Below are positions 12,578 through 24,719 of a DNA stretch of 64,000 bases, one piece after another. Numbering within the stretch: position 1 is the stretch's first letter; each line of letters starts with the position of its first letter. Under the pieces are notes generated by a model. The model saw nothing but the letters and a program-made list of their open reading frames with translations, was not told the DNA's origin and made no database searches. The DNA comes from Heterobasidion occidentale. Its lineage: Eukaryota; Basidiomycota; Agaricomycetes; Russulales; Bondarzewiaceae. The stretch is from assembly GCA_039111635.1 (NCBI GenBank), contig JBCAQO010000007.1, positions 434,001 through 498,000 of the forward strand, written 5' to 3'. Both the position numbers and the translations under genes were made by a program.

Positions 12578-13031
12578 AGCTTCACTACATCCATGCATGT
12601 CAGCGGCGTCACTGAAAACGCATTGCAAAGGGTCAATCCGGCCGATCGTACATTCCTGAATGTTCGCTTCGGCTTGCGTAGCATCGTCACGATTCCGTCG
12701 ACAGCATTTAGACACCTATACACCAATTGGGGAGCTCAATGTCCCGCAGCTCCCTTTTTTGGTCGGGTCGCCTGAGAAATCCTGGTGTTTGTAGGCGTCC
12801 ATCATTATCATTATGATCAGATGAAATGACTTTCGAATCCGAGGAACGCGGTGTCCACTGCGCGCATAAAGACGGCATGGAGCTTCCTTTGGATGAGATG
12901 CCAGCGTTATTTGATGAAACGCCACTCAGTCAGCGATGGACGCTCGTACGAATCGATAGCTAACGCTGTGTGTGCATTGCGGAGGAGGGGCGCGTGCTCG
13001 TCCCAACGGACGACGGCAAGGAGGTGCGCCA

Positions 13032-13055
13032 GCCCGACCGAATGTTTGGTCGGGC
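13032..13055. repeat. Short perfect inverted repeat
   Basis: GCCCGACC and GGTCGGGC flank an 8-nt loop. It may be a hairpin or a two-fold protein-binding site; nothing else in the flank supports either role. Confidence 0.5.
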
Positions 13056-13716
13056 GTGTCGGGGGTACGTTTGGTAACAAAAAAGGGTAGCACCGGGGAT
13101 TCTTACACCACAACCAGGAAACATCAAGACACTTCTAGAACCAGTACCCAGCGACTTGTACCTTATCTTGACGCGCTCCAAGTCACTCAGAGATAGCTCC
13201 CTGTCATAGCGTCTGTGCGACTGGCACAAGCTAGACGAGACGGCAAGGTCGTGGTGCCGGTTAGAGTGAGGAAGCGCTTGAAACTCCGATCACAGCAGAC
13301 TCGAGTTTCGGAGTTTCAACACGTCTGCGGACTCGGAGCTACGGCAGGATTCATAACGATGGGCGAAAACATGCTTAGACAAAGGTGTCGGCGCTGTGAT
13401 AGTATGGCGGTGTGCCACTGAATGCCGATTTCGTTTTCTATACACGGTTTTCGCTATCCACTGCCAAGGTGTAAAGCATGCTTCCCAAAATAGACTCCGA
13501 CTAGGTTTTTCTTTCGAAGTTTAGGACTGTAATCTCACGCTGCTCACCTCCGCGAGGAGTACTGGTTCGGCTGTCCAATCTGGGAGGAGAGCAAGAAAAG
13601 GAGGACGAAACAGAGGGAATACTAGAAGCATATAAGATAGAACAAGTGAAGGAGTATCATCCACTCAAACGTGATGTACGATAGATGCTCATAGAAAATG
13701 CAGCGATCTTCGAGCT

Positions 13717-16316
13717 TTAACACTGCTGAAGGCCCTGCGATACACCCAGGTCCTGAGCAATCATGATAGCAGCCTACAATGCATTGAAGAATATAGTGAA
13801 TGAAATGCCTCGAGTACGGATGGAGACTCAACCTACGTTCTCTGCCAAGGCGTACACGGTAGGTTGGATGGGCGCGCCCACCGTTAAGGGGATGATGCTG
13901 GCATCAACTACTCGTACATTGTCCAGCCCGTAAACCTTAAGTCGGGGACTGACAACACCTGTTTGATGTCATTCAGTGAACGAGGTCGTACATGGCAAAC
14001 ACAAACGCCTGCGACTGACCGCCTAGTTTTTGAGAAGCCATAGCCATGGTGCCTACATGACAAGCGTCCGCTTGAGTCTAGAGCTGAGCGATCGTGAGAA
14101 GAACTGGGCAGAACGCACCAATTGGATGAGCTATAGACTGATCAGAGTAAAATACGATGATCGGTATCACGGCTTCACGACAAATAAAAGCACGACTTAC
14201 CGCGAGCGTGCTGAGCACGAACTTGGCCCAATCGTTATCGCTTTGCACACTTGCGGGCGGTGTGCTTGCCTGGTCGATGTAGCTGCTTGCGGGCTCCGCG
14301 CCTGCCCACTTGCGAAGGAATTTGGTGCCGGCGACCTGGACATCGAGATCTTGGTCGTCATTGGATCAGCAAAAGAACACCATGTCATTAATTTAATGGA
14401 CGCACCCCAGTTCAGCGACATGAACTTCGGGTCGATGACAGGCGCCGCGTTGGGATCCGTAGTGTTGATGTGCTACACAGGCAAGGTGAGAGAAATGCGG
14501 CTTTATTGGAAGGCAACAGGAAACTCACAACCGATCCTCGCGAAAATTCGTGCTGCAAACAGCGTTGAGCGCTCATGAGCAAAATCCATGCGAGGCAGCA
14601 CGCTCACCATCTGGAAGGCGGCGAGCGTGACATAGTTGGTGTTATTTGCCGGCGTGCTGACTACACCACCCCTGGGCAAGGCGATAGGCGTGACCCAACC
14701 AATCTCGCCGCTGTCAACTAATGTTTTGAGCACGTCGTACTGTGCACTTTGAAGGGGTGTCAGTGTCATGTTCGCCAGCTCCGCGTCGAGCGCCGCGCGC
14801 ATGCTCCTGAATTCGTCGCTTGACACAAGGTCTTTCACGGGCCACGATCCGGTGACCCGCGTCGCATATGTGAACGCTCCGGCCCCTGTGGTATTGCTGT
14901 AATTCAAAGTCAGCGAAATGTGAGAAGAGCCTTGAGAAGTCTTCAGTAGGACTGACTAGAGCTTCTGCTGCTCCGCCAAAAAAGTCGCGTTGTTCGTGAG
15001 CCAATCTAACACGCATGTAAGCAGAGGGCTTGACGCACAGTTAAGTCTCAAAAGTTTACCGAGTGTAAGCACGCCCGGCTTGACGGAGTAGTCAGTTGCA
15101 GTAAGAAGATGGTCCATTAAATTCTCTCCAATTTGCGGAAGATCGAGAGTGACAGGAATACCCAAGCTCTTCAACAGCGTAGCATTTCCAACCCCGGAGA
15201 GCTCAAAGAGTTGTGGCGACTTGAGTGTCCCTGATTAAGGCGTCAGGACAACAAAGATGAGTGAAAGATGAAACGCATACCCTCAGAGACGATCACCTCC
15301 CTAGTGGCATTGACGACATAAGTCTTGTTGCCGACGATATACTCAACGCCACGCGCCCTGATGGTGCCGTTACCAGTTTTCCCACTCGAGTTGTCCCAAA
15401 CGATCCGACTAACTACCGCACCCATGAGGACCACCAGGTTCTTCCTGGACCGCACATCCGCGTTATAGTATCCCGGGGCGGCATAGCTGCGTTTGCCAGT
15501 GGAAATGTCAACAGAGTCAGCAATTCCGGCGAGGGGTATGAAAGTGGTGTTTCCATTGTCTGGGTTCGGATTGAGGGGAAATCCTAGAGCGTCGCTCGCG
15601 GCCGCAAAGGCTCTGTCAAGGTCGGTGACGAAGGTATCGTAGCGGGCGTGAATATGGCCTCCCTTGCCGTGTACGGACGCCAGGGGCAGAAATTGGTTCG
15701 CAGTCGTTCCAGGAACAAGCGCCTCGACACCGGTTGCCGGAAACGTCCAATTCTCGGCTCGCTTGAAGCAAGGCTCGAGGGCATCAAAAGTCCATTTCGC
15801 GCCATTCCCGAGCGTTGTTCCCCATGAATCATACTCAGCGCGAGCACCGCGCTGCCATGCCATGTTGTTGATGGCTGAGGAACCGCCAAGGACCTTGCCA
15901 CTGATCCAAATAAGAAACAACGAAGCGGTCATGCAGAATAGAGGAGCTAACCGTGGATATGCGATCACCAGGCCGTTCAGGAGTCCTATCTGAGGCACGC
16001 TCGAAAACCCCCAGTCGTAGTTAGGATTGCCTATGGCAGCGGCAGATGGATTGTCGATCAAGGAACCTGGGCTGAATGGGACATCGATGAGGGGGTCGCC
16101 GGCAGTGTTGTAGTGGCCAGCATCTATGACCCCAACACGCAGAGACGTTGCAGAAAGCCTGTTTGCCAATACTAAACCTGCCGTTCCGCCTCCGGCGATG
16201 ATAATGTCGAAGGTGGATTCTGAGAATGATGCTGGGTCGACTGACTGTGACAAAGCAAAGCAAGTATTGATTATCGCGACGGCAAGAGCGGCCTTCATGA
16301 AGCGGAGAGGTCCCAT
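13717..16316 (-). CDS. GMC oxidoreductase 2, secretory-type N-terminus
   Basis: A FAD-dependent GMC flavoenzyme paralogous to GMC1. Twelve exons from 16316 to 13717 join to 654 residues, and exons 3-11 have exactly the same lengths as in GMC1 (171, 49, 289, 24, 67, 149, 19, 33 and 122 nt). The start is the ATG in CAACCATGG at 16316; the frame runs a few codons further up but only to a TTG. A likely signal peptide, MKAALAVAIINTCFALSQS, precedes the Rossmann motif GGGTAG. GKVLGGSSAI and LKSPQLFELSGVG are the family signatures. The first catalytic His is in SIAHPIGT. The second position is again proline (VGAPIQ). Intron 1 (15951-15901, 51 nt) has no stop and keeps frame if retained. Confidence 0.9.
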
Positions 16317-17757
16317 GGTTGAGATGAGAGCGAACAATGGGTCTGCTACGACTTCATATACACAAATTGCAATCGTAACCTAGCAAATATAGTGACTTTC
16401 CGGTTTGCGAGATGACGAGCAGCCTCATCAGCTGAAACAGTGATGATCACTCATGCGAGTGGCATTCTCATCCGAAAGGGGGTTGGCAAGCTAGCTCGCG
16501 GCGCAGTTCAGATGTTGATGCGCTCCTGGACAGGTAGAATACGCCTGAGCGCTCGAGCGCTCGAGCTGGAATGGACCATCCCCTGGCTGCAGAACAATCT
16601 CGCTTAACCGAGTACCCGTTTAGCCTCTATGCAAAACATTGAGTTGAGGCTGTCCTGTTGCTTTGAAAATAACTGTCAGCATCCGGAACGTCGTCAGGGC
16701 GGTGAGCGGATCATCCGGTATGGACTGATTCGTGGAGAGAATTGAGTCAGGGAGGACAAAGAGCGAACGGTGCCCGTTGCAGATGACTCTCTAGATATGT
16801 CCCGAAAGCGCAGCATCTACAAAGACCGACGGACCATCAGCTATATGAAGGATTGTGATGTGTACCTGACGATGCAACGAAAAAATCGGACTTGCTACTC
16901 AGGCCTAGTTCAGAGCAGCAGTCGACGAAGTGAATTGAATGCTTTGGGAGATGCGATAAGTGGGAAGAGGGAGAGGCCACATCGTCGAAGATACCATCAG
17001 AATCAGCCGAAACTCAAGATATACAGATATACACGATGGGGAGCAGCGGGTCCGCGCTGATCCAGGCAGCGCGAGAGACATTGTAAATGTGCCTGAGAGT
17101 CTGACCGGCTCCTGTCCATAGCTATGTGCTGGGACGATGCGTAGAGGCTATGATCATAGCAGCTGCCGTCGACTCGAGCAGTGGGCGGGTTATTTGGTTT
17201 TGTTTGGCTGCTGCCTCGAAGCCGCCGTTTATCCTCTGTTTTTTCATTGCATTCAGTGCGGTAACCATAGCAAACCAGTGTCTCCAATCGCAGGAGCTCG
17301 GGATCTGCCAGCCATAATGCACGACTCAGCCGTCGGGGGCGGCAGGGGAAGGGGACGAGTGCAATGACATGAGGGTAGACGAGCAACAGATAGGTATCAA
17401 GAGGCTGAGGGTGAGCCACGTCTCTGCTTCTTCTCCTGGCATTCCCATTCATCTACAAATCACTGTCTGTTTTGTTTTACTAATTTCGGCTTCTGGACAT
17501 CAGACCCCTCCCAGACGCGCGCACCCTTCGGACCGCACCACTTGCGCATATGCCTAGTACTTCACACGTAGGGTTGAGCTTGCGCCGACTCCAAGGGACT
17601 TGATCATGATAGTAACTCGGCTACGACATCTAATAAACCTCATCTGTGACTTTGCATCACTTGCGCACGACCTCATTCGACCTCCACAAGTGATCTCCTC
17701 GACTGCCTTCGGTTTGATCTCATTTCCAACCTTCAGGCCCCACTCTCATGTCAATCC
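16317..17757. other. Intergenic sequence between GMC2 and P450-A2
   Basis: It holds the GMC2 promoter (a TATATG on the minus strand near 16360-16355) and the 3' flank of P450-A2. A 149-codon frame at 17003-17452 has no domain, splice signals or homologue I recognise. A 16-bp palindrome lies at 16547-16562. Confidence 0.5.
16547..16562. repeat. 16-bp perfect palindrome (two tandem GAGCGCTC units)
   Basis: GAGCGCTC is repeated twice, so the 16 bp read the same on both strands. It lies about 235 nt upstream of the GMC2 start, where a dimeric regulator could bind. The function is inferred only. Confidence 0.5.
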
Positions 17758-19645
17758 TTAGCGACCCATAAGCTCCATCTCTTGCTCTACGATGGCCCTC
17801 ACCTCCAGAAACCTAGGCGTAAACGTACACTTGAACGGCTCAGGACGACTGAAGACGAGATGTCAGCTAAATTCGAGAAACGTGTAAAGTCACGTACACA
17901 ACCAAACCTTCCTGAACGACACGCTCGACGTCCAAGATCACAGGCCTCCCATTCTCATCCGTCCCAGGCTCTATATTCATCGACCAAAGAAGCATGGCAT
18001 AGAAAATGAAGAGGGAGTTGCTGGCGACGTGGCGTCCCATGCAGATCCTCCTCCCGAATCCAAACGAGAGATGACTTTCCTCCTTCGTATCCGCGATGCC
18101 AGGCGCCATGTTTCCCTGCGCGTTGAGGAACCTCGCCGGATTGAATTCCGCCGCATCCACGCCATACACCCCCGGGTCACGGTTCATCTCCCAAACGTTG
18201 GTAATCACTGTCGTTCCGGCGGGTATGAAATGGCCTTCATACCAATCGTCCTCCATGCAGCGATGTGGAGCGCCAATAGGGAAAGCCGAGCGCCAACGTA
18301 AAGATTCTTTACCATGGAACGGACGTAAGGCAGGTGTTCGATGTCGGCGAATGTCGGGACGCGAGATCGACCGACGACTGCATCGAGTTCGGCCTGTGCG
18401 CGTTTCTGAGTCTCTGGGTAGGTGATCATGGCGAGTAGCCACCAAGCCATAACGCCAGAGGTCGTATCGGCTCCCGCGGCACTGGTCACAATCGCGTCGG
18501 CATCGTCAACGTCATAGGAGCAGACGATCACACATACAACATCGTTCCAGCTAGCCATGCTTTTTCGCGCTCTGATAAGTTGTGGCGACCAGCGTCTTCG
18601 ATGAGAGTGGCAGAATAACTCGGATATGTCTCGCCTTTGGCCTGCAATGTTTCGTGAGCACTCTCATTCAAGACACCATTCAAGACATACCAGACGTTCG
18701 GCGACGTTCTTCAAAAGGCCCTCAAACACAAGTGAGTCGCGCTCATGCCAGTCCTGTGCATCTCTCTTCCACTTCGCCAAACTAAGGAGATATTTGCTCA
18801 GCAGATGTCAAGATGGACCTGGTACGACCTGATAGCACTCGCCTCCTGGGAATATGCCGCATCCACGGAAAGAACTGCACAAAATTGGCGCCCGGAGATG
18901 CCGCTCGCGTTACGCGAGCGGCCTGATCATTGATCTGTCTCACCGATGGGTCGGTCTCCGAGGCGATGGGGGAATCATACACTATGGACATGACCGCGGA
19001 CGCCACAGAGCGCCGGAAATGCGCGTCCCATTTGTCAGGCTGGGCAATGATGCCGGCGGCGAGTCTTAGGGCCTCGGCAGACTGTGTGCCGTGGTAATTG
19101 TGCACGGCGCCTTTGTTGAAGCCCTCCATGCCAGCTTTGCGCAGTTTGCGCCACCTTAACCAGAGGAAGTGAGGATGACAGAAGCATGGAGAGACCGGGT
19201 GACATACGTATCATTATAGCGGCTGAGGCCTAGCGCGAGGCCACCGGAGAGCAGCTCGCTCGCGACGAAACTCGGTGGTCGGTCAGAGTAGATGCTGGCA
19301 CGGCGATCAAGGAGATCCGTCGCAATTTTCTTGGAGCTTATCACGACAATAGGTTGACCCGCGGCATTGAGGTAGACGATGTCTCCTGCCAATGCGAAAT
19401 CAGTACCAGATTTTCAAAAGACGTGTTGGAGGATTTACCGAAAGCCTTTCTGAACATGCCAAAGGTAAGCCATAGTTTATCACCGAGCTGCAATGCGTTG
19501 CCGAGAAGAGGAAGTCCTCTCGGTCCTGGGGCAGTCTACGCCATGGACTCCGGAAGTATCGAGCGAGATAGTAGGGAATGAATCCAACAAGGAGGACTAG
19601 AACCGCGGTGTGCGGGGACAGGTCAAAGGTGAGCGCATCAAGCAT
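17758..19645 (-). pseudogene. Cytochrome P450 A2, two apparent -1 frameshifts
   Basis: A paralogue of P450-A1 with the same exon layout from 19645 to 17758. Anchor, AAGADTT I helix, FNPARF meander and haem loop FGFGRRICMGRH are all readable. The frame breaks twice. Just after the hinge WRRLP, a run of four C (19531-19528) stands where five are needed for the PPGPRG motif. Near 18307 one G of a GG pair is missing, which removes the Glu of the K-helix ExxR (VKESLRW expected). One intron uses a GC donor (AG|GCGAGT), and the rest of the chain is open. Either it is a young pseudogene or the two indels are base-calling errors. If intact it would act like P450-A1. Confidence 0.8.
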
Positions 19646-21211
19646 CTTCGAGTTTCCAGTAGCAGTGAACCAGTACCCAGATTTCTCAAAGGCTAGCTTC
19701 AGCCACGCTCATTTGAGTCATACAACGCACCAAGCTCTCAGCGCTATCACGGCCACCATGTAGTCATCGCCTGAACTGTCTCAGCACATGAGGGTGATCA
19801 TGCATCAGGCTGAGGGCATGTGCGCGAGTTCAAAGTGACTGATCCGTGGTCGTCTGTGTAGATTTACACCCATGAAGACTACCGAAGAAATCCACCAGCT
19901 CGAAGCTGGGAAATAATCTACACAAAACCGTTAGGATTACTTATCTCCGTAAGCCCAGCCCTAACTTGCTCCCATTTTGAGAGCTCAAGATCAGACATCT
20001 GCCATTCTGAGCGACTGCGCACAATTAAGGTAAGGCCCCACAACAACAAGCGTGGTCCGCTGCTTAAAATAGAGATTGCACGGACTAGAGGTGGGTCCAA
20101 CAATCTGGAACTGGCAAGTCCCACACGTGTCCCCGCTGCAGCGTCTATGAACACTCTGATCGAAACAAAGGCTGCTTGGGCGTCCTCTAGTCATGCGGAG
20201 CATGTAAGTACGATCCTCAAATGGCAGTGAGAGCTGGAATATACACGTGCTGCCCTCAACGAAATGGCCGCTGAAATTTTGACCTGCGAATCGAAGTTGT
20301 CGTTCAAAAGCTCAAAGTTCCAAAATCAAAATCAAACTACCAAAGTGGAGTTGCCGCAGCCCTAAATGTAAGCGTGGCCACGCCTGGTCACGTTTCTTGG
20401 TCTAAGAGCCACCGAAGTCCACCTTGCACTCAAAGCCGTCTGCATCCCCCTTCTGTCGTCGATGACCTGTGCACATTCACGTGGCGCAGATAGGAACCTT
20501 GGAGTTATCCATACGGCGAAATTCGAGAAGCGAATTCTATAGCAATCCTGGATTACCTTTCGCGAAGTGCGAATCCCCTCTCGCCGTGGCTGCGTATCGC
20601 CTCGCTCTATCGCTGACCTCAAATCTGCGCCCGGAGCACACCGTATCGTGGCAATACTTCCGATTACTGTGTCTGTGTCTGACGATAGGCGTTCGTCATA
20701 AGGGCGCTCGGCGTTGAACGCCACTTACGCTCGCTCTGACAGCTATCTGCAAGTGACAACGGGAGTTGTGGGTGGTTCGTAGTTTGTTATTACGGCGTGA
20801 CGATGGGAACTGCCCAAATGACGCCGATTGCCTATTCTAACTCAACGAATCAAGGTTTCGATGTGTCCGCTCCACAGCCGGTTTCAGTTGAATAGTGCTT
20901 CATCAAGTTGGAATTACACGAAGCTGGGGCTCGTCTGGAGCAACATAACATCATTCGCGTGAGCACCTATCTCAGTTGCTACTTCGACCCACCTTGAATA
21001 CTCAGATATACATCATTCTTCTGGCACGGAAGCAAGTGGATTCCATCCAGCGCCTAGAGAAGTGGGTCTCAACTACACTGCACGTGGTAAGACTCCAGTT
21101 CTATATAGCAGAAGAGACCAGCCCTTTACATTGTCCTCATCACTCAGTTCTTTCCGAATAGCTCACTCGACTAAAAGCTCGAAATCACTGTTTACAAGAG
21201 TATCAAACGAA
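19646..21211. other. Intergenic sequence between P450-A2 and aldo-keto reductase
   Basis: About 1.6 kb between divergent genes. TATATAG near 21101 lies 110 nt above the reductase start and may be part of its promoter. No coding exon chain or repeat is seen. Confidence 0.5.
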
Positions 21212-22918
21212 ATGGTCAAGACAACGATCAAGCTTGGAGGGTCTGCCTCGAACGTCACCGTGGCCAAAGTCGGGGTTAGTATGTCATACTTAACTCCGTT
21301 TCAAATATCTCCATGCTAACTTGTTTTTTTTCCTCGTATTTCTTTTTGGATAGCATGGCTTGATGATGATGACGTGCGGCGCCTTTGCATCTGTGTTCTA
21401 AGAGATGAGCGCACTAACGCTCAAGATACCATGCAGATGGAAGCCCATACACGCTCCGGACGAACAATGCTTCGAGGCTATCAAGGCCAGCTTGGACAGT
21501 GCGCCTCCCGGTGCCAAGATGCTCCTGAACAGCGGTCAGTGACTTGTTCTACTTTATCTGAAATTTCAATATTCACGGCTTTGAGTTCTAGGTGAATTCT
21601 ACGGTGAAGTTTCGCACATGAACGCGAACTTGGAACTTCTGGCTCGCTTCTTCGAGAAGAATCCCAGCTATGCCAATAAAGCGTTCCTCGCTGTCAAGGT
21701 ACGAATATCATTGATCACTTTCAAGCAAGCCCTAATATTAGATGCGATACATAGGGAGGAACAAAGGCTGACAGTCACGCCACTGATTGCTCGTATGTAC
21801 TCATCCTCTTTCAACAATTTTTACGGTGGCCGCCCACTGATCGGTTTGGTTTATCATTGGCTTGATAGGCCCGAGAACTTGAGGAGAAGCGTGAACAACA
21901 TCAACGCAAAACTTCGGGGCACAAAGACACTTGACATCTTCCAGCCAGCTCGCATCGATCCCAACTTCACTGTCGAGGATCAAATCAAGACCCTGGCTAC
22001 GCTGCAGAAGGAAGGCAAGTTTGGTCATATCGGCCTTTCAGAGTGCAGTGCTGCGTCTGTAAGGCGCGCGAACGCTGTGAGTTTGGATGTATCTTTTTAG
22101 AGAGCACGAAGACCTGATTTTGATGCTGCGCCAGGTGGTTCCTATCTCATTTGTTGAGATCGAGGTTAGCCCAATGTCATACGGGAAAGAAGCGAAAGAA
22201 GGTGAGATTCTGCCGGAAGATTTGAATATGAATAGCTATCAGCTAACCCTTACACTCTAGTCATCGCTACCTGCGCTGAGCTGGGCATCACTGTTGGCGC
22301 GTACTCGTGAGTTTTGTGTTTACAGTTGAAAGCAATGAGTTGCTGAATCGACGCATTCAGTCCTATGGGCCGAGGCTTCTTGACCGGCAAGATCACGAAA
22401 GCTGAAGACTTCGATGGTTCGTCCTATTTTGTCTTTTTAACGCAAGCTCGACGTCGCTCACTTTCTTGTAGAGGGAGATCACCGCAGGCACTTCACTCGC
22501 TTCAAGAAAGAGGTACCATCCCTTCTCTCAAATTCGTTTTACGAGCAGCTTTTGACGCGAGAGGCGCGTATAGAACATCGAGCACAACTTCGCCATCGTC
22601 GACGGACTGAAGCGCATCGCTGATTCGAAAGGAGTCACTACTGGGCAGCTGTCGATTGCTTGGGTCAGTGCGCGCGGGCCGCATGTTTTGCCCCTTCCTG
22701 GATCATCGTACGTTTCTCTATGTTGGAGGAGAAATCGATGATTGATGCATTGTGATATCGACAGTCACAAGGACCGTACGCTCGAAAACCTGCAGGGTGC
22801 GGACGTCACATTGACGTCCGCGGAATTGAAGGAGATCGACACCATCTTGGAAACCCACCCCGTTGCTGGAGGACGTTACATTGATGGGATGGAGACACGT
22901 TTCAATCTCTGGGGCTAA
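21212..22918 (+). CDS. Aldo-keto reductase (pyridoxal-reductase-like, AKR8 type)
   Basis: A soluble NADPH-dependent carbonyl reductase; in this cluster it probably reduces a ketone or aldehyde on the sesquiterpene. The exon chain starting MVKTTIKLGG at 21212 and ending NLWG at 22918 gives about 343 residues, the normal length. KVGHGLMMMTW opens the barrel. GEFYG carries the catalytic Tyr and AVKGGT the catalytic Lys. SPMGRGFLTG and the cofactor-binding LPLPGSSH follow. In the strand where most AKRs have the catalytic His, this one reads LDIFQPARID, as far as I recall normal for pyridoxal-reductase-like members. Introns are 45-120 nt. The relatives include vitamin B6 enzymes, so a housekeeping role is possible, but its position favours a tailoring role. 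Confidence 0.9.
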
Positions 22919-24719
22919 ACGCAGCGTCCTGGTACAGTCAAGGACGTCGTGAAGTGGGTCGTGCCTCAGAAAGACAGTCAATATGGATGTGTATGTTGCC
23001 GTGGCAGTTGTAGCGTTTAACCCATGTTTGTTTATATATACTATGCAATGGTCGACGTGTTCTTGTCTCGTCGGAAGCACGAATGTGTTACTATCCCGTG
23101 ATCGGCCAGTATCAAATGTGCTCGGTGTTCGCTGATGAACAGGAGAATCGTCGAAGATTCCAGTGTTTAGTCTGGGGAATGTGACAATATATGCCGCCGG
23201 TGGGCCACTGATGATATACTTCATAACAACAGCATCTCCCCTCTACCCTTCCAGAGATGCTTCTCCGAGACATGGGGCCTCGGGAATTTTGGATCTTGCT
23301 TGCTGATGATCGGCTGAGACGGGAGACGGCGTGTCAGCTACCTGCCTTCCAATCTCTAGAAACCTCAAGAGGTTGCATGCCGCATATGTCGTGTGATTGT
23401 ATCACCTCGACTATACTCTGTATGCTTAGCCCAGCTCTTCCATCATAGCCAATGAGGCGTTGAAATTGAGAGAGCCAGCGGTGAGGACCATCTGCAAGGG
23501 GCCTATAGTGTTTGTGTGGGTACAGTTCACGAAAGAATGGAATGGAATCGCAACGTAATGTATTGCTGGTGGTACCAGATTCAGAGCACGAGTGCTATGC
23601 GGTTCAACGGGGCTCAGACATTCAGCGGATGGGTGTACGCACAAGAGGGTCGGGTATTACGCGACAGCAGCCACGCAGCGTGAGATATCCTGAGGGAGCC
23701 GGTCAGGACCCAAATTCCAAACGCTGTTCGTGTGCGAAATCCGATAGTGATCCATCTTGGATGGTAGGTTTGAGGATGGGCTTCTCTCCAACGAATTGCA
23801 GTGTGCGGTTGTGATGACCCCCCGGATACCGCAAGAAGATAAACCAAATGGTGGCCGGAGTATAAAAACGAGTAGTCGCCTTTAACTGCCCTTTGTCGCT
23901 CATAGTAATGTCATACTTCCTCATTCCGCAGTCTTGTATTGCAATGCACTTCCTACTAACCTTGACGCACCTTGACACTACCCAAGTCCCTCTCCAACAA
24001 AGGGCAGCTCAGAGAGGCCTGCGCTGACAAGTTTGCGACGATGATCGTGTTCTCTTCGAAACACGAAAGCGCCACTGAAAATCTATGACCAGGAAACGAG
24101 ATATGAGAAATTATGATCAGATTGAAGGGCATCCGATATCGGTGGACGCAAAGGGGATGGTGCGTGTGTTGCGTGTGTTGCGTGTGGTGGGAGTGATGCG
24201 AGCGAATGAAGAAAGAAGGCGGAAAGATTCTAGTGCGTACTCTCTTTTTTGCCAGCTTCTGCATGGTAATGCGCAATTCCGTCGTTGAGAATAGAGCACA
24301 TTTTCAACTACCTATGCTCACACTCAAATCTAGTAGAACGCAGACGCTATGTTTTGATCATCAGCAGCGGTATAATGTTGACTTATATCCAGGCCCGCGC
24401 CATTCGTACGCACAAAACACCAAGCCCAGCTTGCTTAGAATCGAACCCAGCCTTTGCCTGTATTTTAGCACTCATAGGGATCAAATGCGCTTCAAATATG
24501 ATCATACGAGGGGGTAGAAGGGCAGTAATACGCTAGCGCAAGAGTTGAATATGTTATTTGGGAACAGCCTGATTGTGGTAAGTGGCATGGCATTATCGAT
24601 GATTATACAAAGACCCTCGCTGACGGGGATCATCAGGTCTACGTAAACTAGGAAGTTTTATCAGACTGGCCAGTCATTGCCCAATATACAACTGAGTTCA
24701 ATATTAATACTATTATCTC
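22919..24719. other. Intergenic sequence after the aldo-keto reductase
   Basis: No supported gene. It includes a short 9-bp tandem repeat near 24159-24187. Sequence homologous to the decayed NACHT gene begins near its right end. Confidence 0.5.
24159..24187. repeat. Short tandem repeat, about three copies of 9 bp
   Basis: The unit TGCGTGTGT is repeated about three times with one change. It lies in non-coding sequence and is of no evident function. Confidence 0.6.

Larger units (their letters stand above)
12510..13716. other. Intergenic sequence between P450-B1 and GMC2
   Basis: It contains the P450-B1 promoter at its left side and the 3' flank of GMC2 at its right. Overlapping short frames near 12850-13420 have no family resemblance. 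An 8-bp hairpin lies at 13032-13055. Confidence 0.5.

Noticed and set aside
13032..13055. Hairpin considered as a terminator or RNA element
   Set aside because: Fungal genes do not use hairpin terminators and no RNA gene features surround it; listed only as a repeat.
16317..16337. Upstream extension of GMC2 by seven codons
   Set aside because: The extension begins with TTG, not ATG; the ATG at 16316 has a good context and gives a normal signal peptide.
17003..17452. 149-codon minus-strand frame
   Set aside because: Composition is low in structure, no homologue is recognised and short plus-strand frames overlap it.
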